Shown here piece after piece: positions 5,956-8,272 of a stretch of DNA of 8,272 nucleotides. Source of the DNA: Thermoplasmata archaeon (GTDB lineage: Archaea > Thermoplasmatota > SW-10-69-26). The notes beneath the pieces were generated by a model. It ran no database searches and was not told the origin of the DNA. It saw nothing but the letters and a program-made list of their open reading frames with translations. How positions within the stretch are numbered: the stretch's first letter is position 1; each line of letters opens with the position of its first letter. Position numbers and translations under genes: made by a program. The stretch is from NCBI GenBank assembly GCA_003561665.1, contig PWVY01000271.1, forward strand, positions 1-8,272, in the 5' to 3' direction.

Positions 5956-6756
5956 TCATGACGCGTCACCTCCGCCGTCCTTGTCGGAGGATCCAAGCAG
6001 CTCGCTACCGAGGAAGAGGCTGGGTTCGCCGCCGATCCAGATGTCGACGGTGTACACGTCGTGTTCGTGTTCGCCTTCAGGGTTATTGCTGTCGTGCTGC
6101 CATTTTGGGTCGTGGGGGTCCTCGTCGCCTCTTTTGTCGTGGTCGTTCTGGTCGTCATGTTCGACCGTGCGTGCTGGATCCTCGTCGAACTTGCACGTGT
6201 TGAGGATGCCGACGAAGTTGTAGTCCTGGTCGATGGTGGAATCGTGGAACGGTTGCGCGCTGACGTTCACAGCCCAGATGTAAAGACGGTCTTGCTCAAG
6301 CCCAGGTTCCTGATCGCCGGGGCTGCCGTCGACACCAGTGATGCCTGGCAAGCCTTTGTTGACGTAGTACTCCTTGACGGTCCATGTGTGGTCGCGGTTA
6401 GGGTCCTCGAACTCGTACGTTTCGTTGGATCGGAACAGATCCTCGCTCGTGGGATCGATCCTCTCGTCGGCGTCGAGGCCTCCGTCGGTGAAGTAGACCC
6501 ATGTGTCTTCGCTGGTGCCGCTTGAAGTCTCGAAGAGGGTTTGCCCGTTGAACCAGGTCACTTTCTGCAGGATCAAGCCAGCGATGCCGGCCAGGCACCC
6601 GTCGTAACTGGTGCTGGTTTCCATCCAGCTCGTGTGCCCGGTCATGACCTCGTTCGTGGCCGTGGGCTGCACCGCGATGGTGCTTCCGACCGCTCCAAGC
6701 GCCAAGGCTAGGCCTGCCAGGATGGCGAGCGCCTTGCGCGGGTCGCGGTCGTTCAT
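5956..6756 (-). CDS. Small secreted acidic protein, third and most diverged family member
   Basis: A 266-residue protein with a Sec signal peptide: M-N-D-R-D-P-R-K, then a hydrophobic core at about 9-28 and a likely cut near residues 29-34. The sequence is shorter than the 503- and 449-residue proteins but shows their motifs in the same order: VTWFNGQTLF (66-75), EDPNRDHTWTVKEYYV (117-132), LYIWAVNV (158-165), DYNFVGILNTC (178-188) and HEHDVYTVDIWI (230-241). It lacks the CFGC and HDGSQT motifs and keeps only two cysteines (54, 188). Between 190 and 231 it is an almost continuous Asp/Glu/His/Lys linker. I infer distant homology from motif order; no function is known. The ATG is 29 bases after the 75-residue gene, with GAGGTG eight bases upstream. 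It probably belongs to the regulator A operon. Confidence 0.85.
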   Translation of the reverse strand: MNDRDPRKALAILAGLALALGAVGSTIAVQPTATNEVMTGHTSWMETSTSYDGCLAGIAGLILQKVTWFNGQTLFETSSGTSEDTWVYFTDGGLDADERIDPTSEDLFRSNETYEFEDPNRDHTWTVKEYYVNKGLPGITGVDGSPGDQEPGLEQDRLYIWAVNVSAQPFHDSTIDQDYNFVGILNTCKFDEDPARTVEHDDQNDHDKRGDEDPHDPKWQHDSNNPEGEHEHDVYTVDIWIGGEPSLFLGSELLGSSDKDGGGDAS

Positions 6757-6762
6757 GGGGGC

Positions 6763-6775
6763 AACACCTCGTGTT
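6763..6775 (-). promoter_or_regulatory. Ribosome-binding site inside a small palindrome
   Basis: AACAC (minus strand 6775-6771) and GTGTT (6767-6763) are perfect 5-bp arms around the three-base loop GAG. The Shine-Dalgarno site GAGGTG (6770-6765) of the 266-residue gene is formed by this loop plus the downstream arm, so the hairpin would hide half of it. The stem is short and probably only moderately stable. Confidence 0.45.
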
Positions 6776-6785
6776 CGTTGATCCG

Positions 6786-7013
6786 TTAGGCTTGGTCGGG
6801 GGCGGGGTAGGCGCCGTTCACGCTGAGGACGTGGCGACGGACCAGCGCCATGCGGGCAAGCGTCGCCTCGATCTTTCGAGCGGGTTTGGATGCGTCCATG
6901 GTTCCGTCCTCTTGCGGGTTCGGCAACGCGGGGCCTTCTCCAGGCTCCGCAGTGTGTCGCGTGTCAGGCTCAGGGGTCTTGGGTTGGGAGTTGTCACGCT
7001 GCGTGGCGGACAT
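6786..7013 (-). CDS. Small unknown protein between regulator A and the secreted protein
   Basis: A 75-residue protein starting at the ATG at 7013, ten bases after the stop of regulator A and preceded by AGGAGG at a six-base spacing. Part of that ribosome site is the regulator's stop codon, so translation is likely coupled. Residues 1-38 are rich in Pro, Glu, Ser and Thr and look disordered. Residues 39-75 (from M-D-A-S-K-P) include a basic amphipathic helix around K-I-E-A-T-L-A-R-M-A-L-V-R-R. An internal ATG at 6899 also has a fair ribosome site (GAGGA, seven bases away) and would give a 37-residue product; in that case one copy of the hairpin-TTGCCGAACC element would lie in its leader. There are no cysteines and no signal peptide. 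I do not recognise it. Its position suggests a small partner of regulator A or an adaptor, which is a guess. Confidence 0.6.
   Translation of the reverse strand: MSATQRDNSQPKTPEPDTRHTAEPGEGPALPNPQEDGTMDASKPARKIEATLARMALVRRHVLSVNGAYPAPDQA
6913..6950 (-). repeat. Hairpin-TTGCCGAACCYGCA element, copy inside the 75-residue gene
   Basis: On the minus strand GCGGAGCC (6950-6943) pairs with GGCCCCGC (6935-6928) apart from one A-C mismatch. After one base comes TTGCCGAACCCGCA (6926-6913). The motif is read as L-P-N-P within the 75-residue frame, or is untranslated if the internal ATG at 6899 is the real start. Confidence 0.65.
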
Positions 7014-7023
7014 GGGGTGCCTC

Positions 7024-7836
7024 CTAGGCGGGAACGGCCGCTTTGGCGGGCGCATCGCCTGTGGCGGCCAGAAGCGCGATCTCGATGATGCCTTCCAGGC
7101 TTTGCACCATGGCTTGATCGTCCGTCCAAAGCGCGACATCCTCGCCTTGGAACAGGTGCGAATCGTCCGGGCATGCGTGCACGAGCAAGGCCTCCTCTCC
7201 GTCCACGATGATCAGGCATTGTCCGTGGTTTGCTTTCGAGAACGAGAGCACGCGCCCGTGTTCCTCCAGCGCCTCGCACGCTTCTTGGTTTGTGTCGGTG
7301 AGGGGACCGATCGCGGAGAAGAGCACGCCTCGTTCCGCGGCCTCTTCGAGACCAGGCGTGAAGTACTCGAACCGGGCAAGCGCCATCTCGCTGCCCAGGA
7401 CGACGATGCTTTCTTCCGCGTTCTCGATGAGGCTCATCACCTTCTCGGTGACGTTCGCGCGTGAGCGCACCATGATGAACTGGCCGGGATCCTCGAGGTT
7501 GACGGTGCCTTTGGGCGTGAACTCGTCCGCGAGGGCTTGCTTTTTCTCTTCGAGCTGTTGGGCTTCCCGCTCGGCTTGGCGTTTGAGCTGGTCGATGTGG
7601 TTGTGGAACGGTTGTGCCACGAATCGTTTGGGTCGCTCGGGGATGACCCGGACCAGTTTCTTCTCTTCCAATCCCTCGAGAGCCTGGTAGATCTTCGTTC
7701 GCGGTACGCGCGCCAAACGCGCGACCTTGCTTGCCGGTGCAACCTCGAAATCGAGGAGCGCCAGGTACGCTCGGGCTTCGTACTCGGTGAGCCCGTACTC
7801 TTGGACCTTCGCCAGTCGTTCGTTGTTGATCGCCAT
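7024..7836 (-). CDS. TrmB-family transcriptional regulator (regulator A)
   Basis: A 270-residue paralogue of the regulator at 4874-5689. The winged helix-turn-helix (about 8-76) has YGLTEYEARAYLALL and VPRTKIYQALEGL, then ERPKRFVAQPF in the wing. A Gln/Glu/Lys-rich coiled coil follows (about 80-105). The C-terminal PLD-like sensor region (about 118-255) carries PDDSHLFQGEDVALWTDD near 223-240 and, unlike regulator B, three cysteines (187, 207, 222) that might make it redox- or metal-responsive. The two proteins agree best in the DNA-binding helix and the PDDSH block and differ in the middle of the sensor, so they may share operators but sense different ligands. The ATG at 7836 has only a weak GAGG ribosome site. 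It follows a long leader and precedes the 75-residue gene and the 266-residue secreted protein gene, which are its probable targets. Confidence 0.92.
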   Translation of the reverse strand: MAINNERLAKVQEYGLTEYEARAYLALLDFEVAPASKVARLARVPRTKIYQALEGLEEKKLVRVIPERPKRFVAQPFHNHIDQLKRQAEREAQQLEEKKQALADEFTPKGTVNLEDPGQFIMVRSRANVTEKVMSLIENAEESIVVLGSEMALARFEYFTPGLEEAAERGVLFSAIGPLTDTNQEACEALEEHGRVLSFSKANHGQCLIIVDGEEALLVHACPDDSHLFQGEDVALWTDDQAMVQSLEGIIEIALLAATGDAPAKAAVPA

Positions 7837-7894
7837 GTTTGTTCCCTCGTTTGCGTGTTCGATGCGGTTTCTCGACGCACGCTCCGCTAAGGGG

Positions 7895-8040
7895 ACGAGC
7901 GATGCTCGTGGACTGACAGCTCCCAGGCTGATGGGGGGTCAACATCCACGACCGGTTCGTCGATCGCGAGAACCATGAGGCTTCGTTGCGATGTGAACGG
8001 GCCCGTTCCATAGCGTTCGCTATGGAGCTGTGGGCCGTTC
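7895..8040 (-). promoter_or_regulatory. Palindrome-rich leader of regulator A
   Basis: Three inverted repeats lie between the promoter and the gene. TCCATAGC (8007-8014) and GCTATGGA (8019-8026) form a perfect 8-bp stem around the loop GTTC. It is flanked by GAACGG/CCC (7995-8004, one bulged G) and GGG/CCGTTC (8032-8040), making a composite 46-base palindrome. ACGAGC (7895-7900) and GCTCGT (7904-7909) form a perfect 6-bp repeat, and GGTTC (7954-7958) and GAACC (7970-7974) another. The block TGCTCGTGG(A)CTGA(G)CAGC at 7903-7920 and GGTCAAC at 7937-7943 recur in the regulator B leader (5809-5826 and 5827-5833), so the two leaders are related. No protein-coding frame is convincing here. Confidence 0.55.
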
Positions 8041-8078
8041 ACGATCGCGCGGTCACGTCACGGTCGAAAGCGGATGCG

Positions 8079-8118
8079 TGCAGGTTCGGCAACATGCCCA
8101 CGGGCGTCCCGCGGGCAT
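8079..8118 (-). repeat. Hairpin-TTGCCGAACCYGCA element, copy at the predicted transcript start
   Basis: On the minus strand ATGCCCGCGGG (8118-8108) and CCCGTGGGCAT (8104-8094) pair over 11 positions with one G-U. A single base then separates them from TTGCCGAACCTGCA (8092-8079), continuing CGC. The hairpin sits where transcription from the TATA-like box at 8141-8146 would begin, so the mRNA may start with it. Confidence 0.75.
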
Positions 8119-8140
8119 CCCCACCGTCCATTAGACCCTA

Positions 8141-8152
8141 CTTAAATCTTGC
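8141..8152 (-). promoter_or_regulatory. BRE/TATA-like archaeal promoter for the regulator A operon
   Basis: The minus strand reads GCAAGA (8152-8147) then TTTAAG (8146-8141), an A/T-rich island in GC-rich surroundings that fits an archaeal BRE plus TATA box. Transcription would start about 25 bases on, near 8118. This leaves a leader of about 280 nt before regulator A. It is the best promoter candidate in the window. Confidence 0.55.
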
Positions 8153-8272
8153 TTCACACGTGGCGGGCGACCTGACGGTAGAGGGTCTTGTGGTTGCCGA
8201 AATCAGCGAATCAGGTTCCCTGTAAGACTGGAGGAACGGGTTGTCTCTGGTTGATCAGGTCACGGCTTGAAC
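8153..8272. other. Upstream flank with no supported gene
   Basis: No convincing coding frame is seen on either strand. GGTTGCCGAAA occurs on the plus strand at 8192-8202, an inverted and partial match to the repeated motif. It forms a weak 7-bp inverted repeat with GGCGACC at 8166-8172. A GGAGG at 8230-8234 on the plus strand could be a ribosome site for a gene starting beyond the window, but no ATG or GTG follows before the end. Confidence 0.4.

Noticed and set aside
6818..8011. A 397-codon minus-strand frame across regulator A
   Set aside because: It overlaps the recognisable TrmB gene in another frame and its product is Arg/Pro/Gly-rich low-complexity, typical of a shifted reading frame.
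8053..8118. A 21-residue leaderless peptide starting at the predicted transcript start (M-P-A-G-R-P-W-A-C-C)
   Set aside because: The ATG coincides with the predicted start site, but the sequence is fully explained by the hairpin and the repeated motif, and no related peptide is seen at the other copies.
8071..8118. GGTTCGGCAA resembling a tRNA T-loop
   Set aside because: The T-loop consensus needs GGTTCRA and a 5-bp T-stem in a cloverleaf with an acceptor stem; none of these can be drawn here or at the other motif copies.
8094..8225. Plus-strand frame ending E-I-S-E-S-G-S-L with a protein-like tail
   Set aside because: It starts inside the hairpin element, has no ribosome site and crosses the minus-strand promoter. 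It is too short (43 residues) to judge alone.
1..8272. CRISPR array, insertion sequence, rRNA or prophage genes
   Set aside because: No regularly spaced repeats, transposase or integrase motifs, rRNA-like sequence or phage structural proteins are visible.

Overview
All supported genes in this window lie on the minus strand, so transcription runs from high to low coordinates. The DNA is GC-rich. It carries two TrmB-type winged-helix regulators, Shine-Dalgarno sites of the GAGGTG class, a BRE/TATA-like promoter and T-rich terminators. Together these point to an archaeon, most likely a euryarchaeote in the broad sense. The secreted proteins are very acidic, which suggests a saline or marine habitat, but the regulators keep a normal lysine content, so an extreme haloarchaeon is less likely. 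I cannot place it more precisely.

Layout in order of transcription. (1) 8272-7837: no gene; a BRE/TATA-like promoter near 8141-8152 and a palindrome-rich leader of about 280 nt. (2) 7836-7024: TrmB-like regulator A. (3) 7013-6786: a 75-residue unknown protein. (4) 6756-5956: a small secreted acidic protein. (5) 5955-5690: a strongly structured leader. (6) 5689-4874: TrmB-like regulator B. (7) 4840-3329: a 503-residue secreted Cys- and His-containing protein, followed by a strong terminator. (8) 3073-1724: its 449-residue paralogue, with its own leader and terminator. (9) 1484-894: a 196-residue secreted protein. (10) 826-194: a two-pass membrane protein. (11) 80-1: the start of a further, probably membrane, protein that runs off the window.

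The window reads as two related cassettes, each a TrmB regulator followed by a secreted protein of one family, plus an additional family member and accessory envelope proteins. The three secreted proteins (503, 449 and 266 residues) share an ordered set of motifs: WFN-Q-LF, a DPN...W-V block, a YNF/YTF block and a His-rich block running into TV-x-x-D. I know of no described family with this set. The likely logic is a locally regulated set of extracellular acidic, disulfide-bonded and possibly metal-binding proteins; this is inference.

The most striking unexplained signal is a short conserved element. On the minus strand it is a hairpin, one spacer base, then TTGCCGAACCYGCA. It occurs three times with identical spacing although the stem sequences differ. 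A fourth, degenerate copy sits at the start codon of the membrane protein gene. Two copies lie in the leaders of the two regulators, and those leaders also share a second sequence block. Most intergenic gaps contain tandem palindromes.
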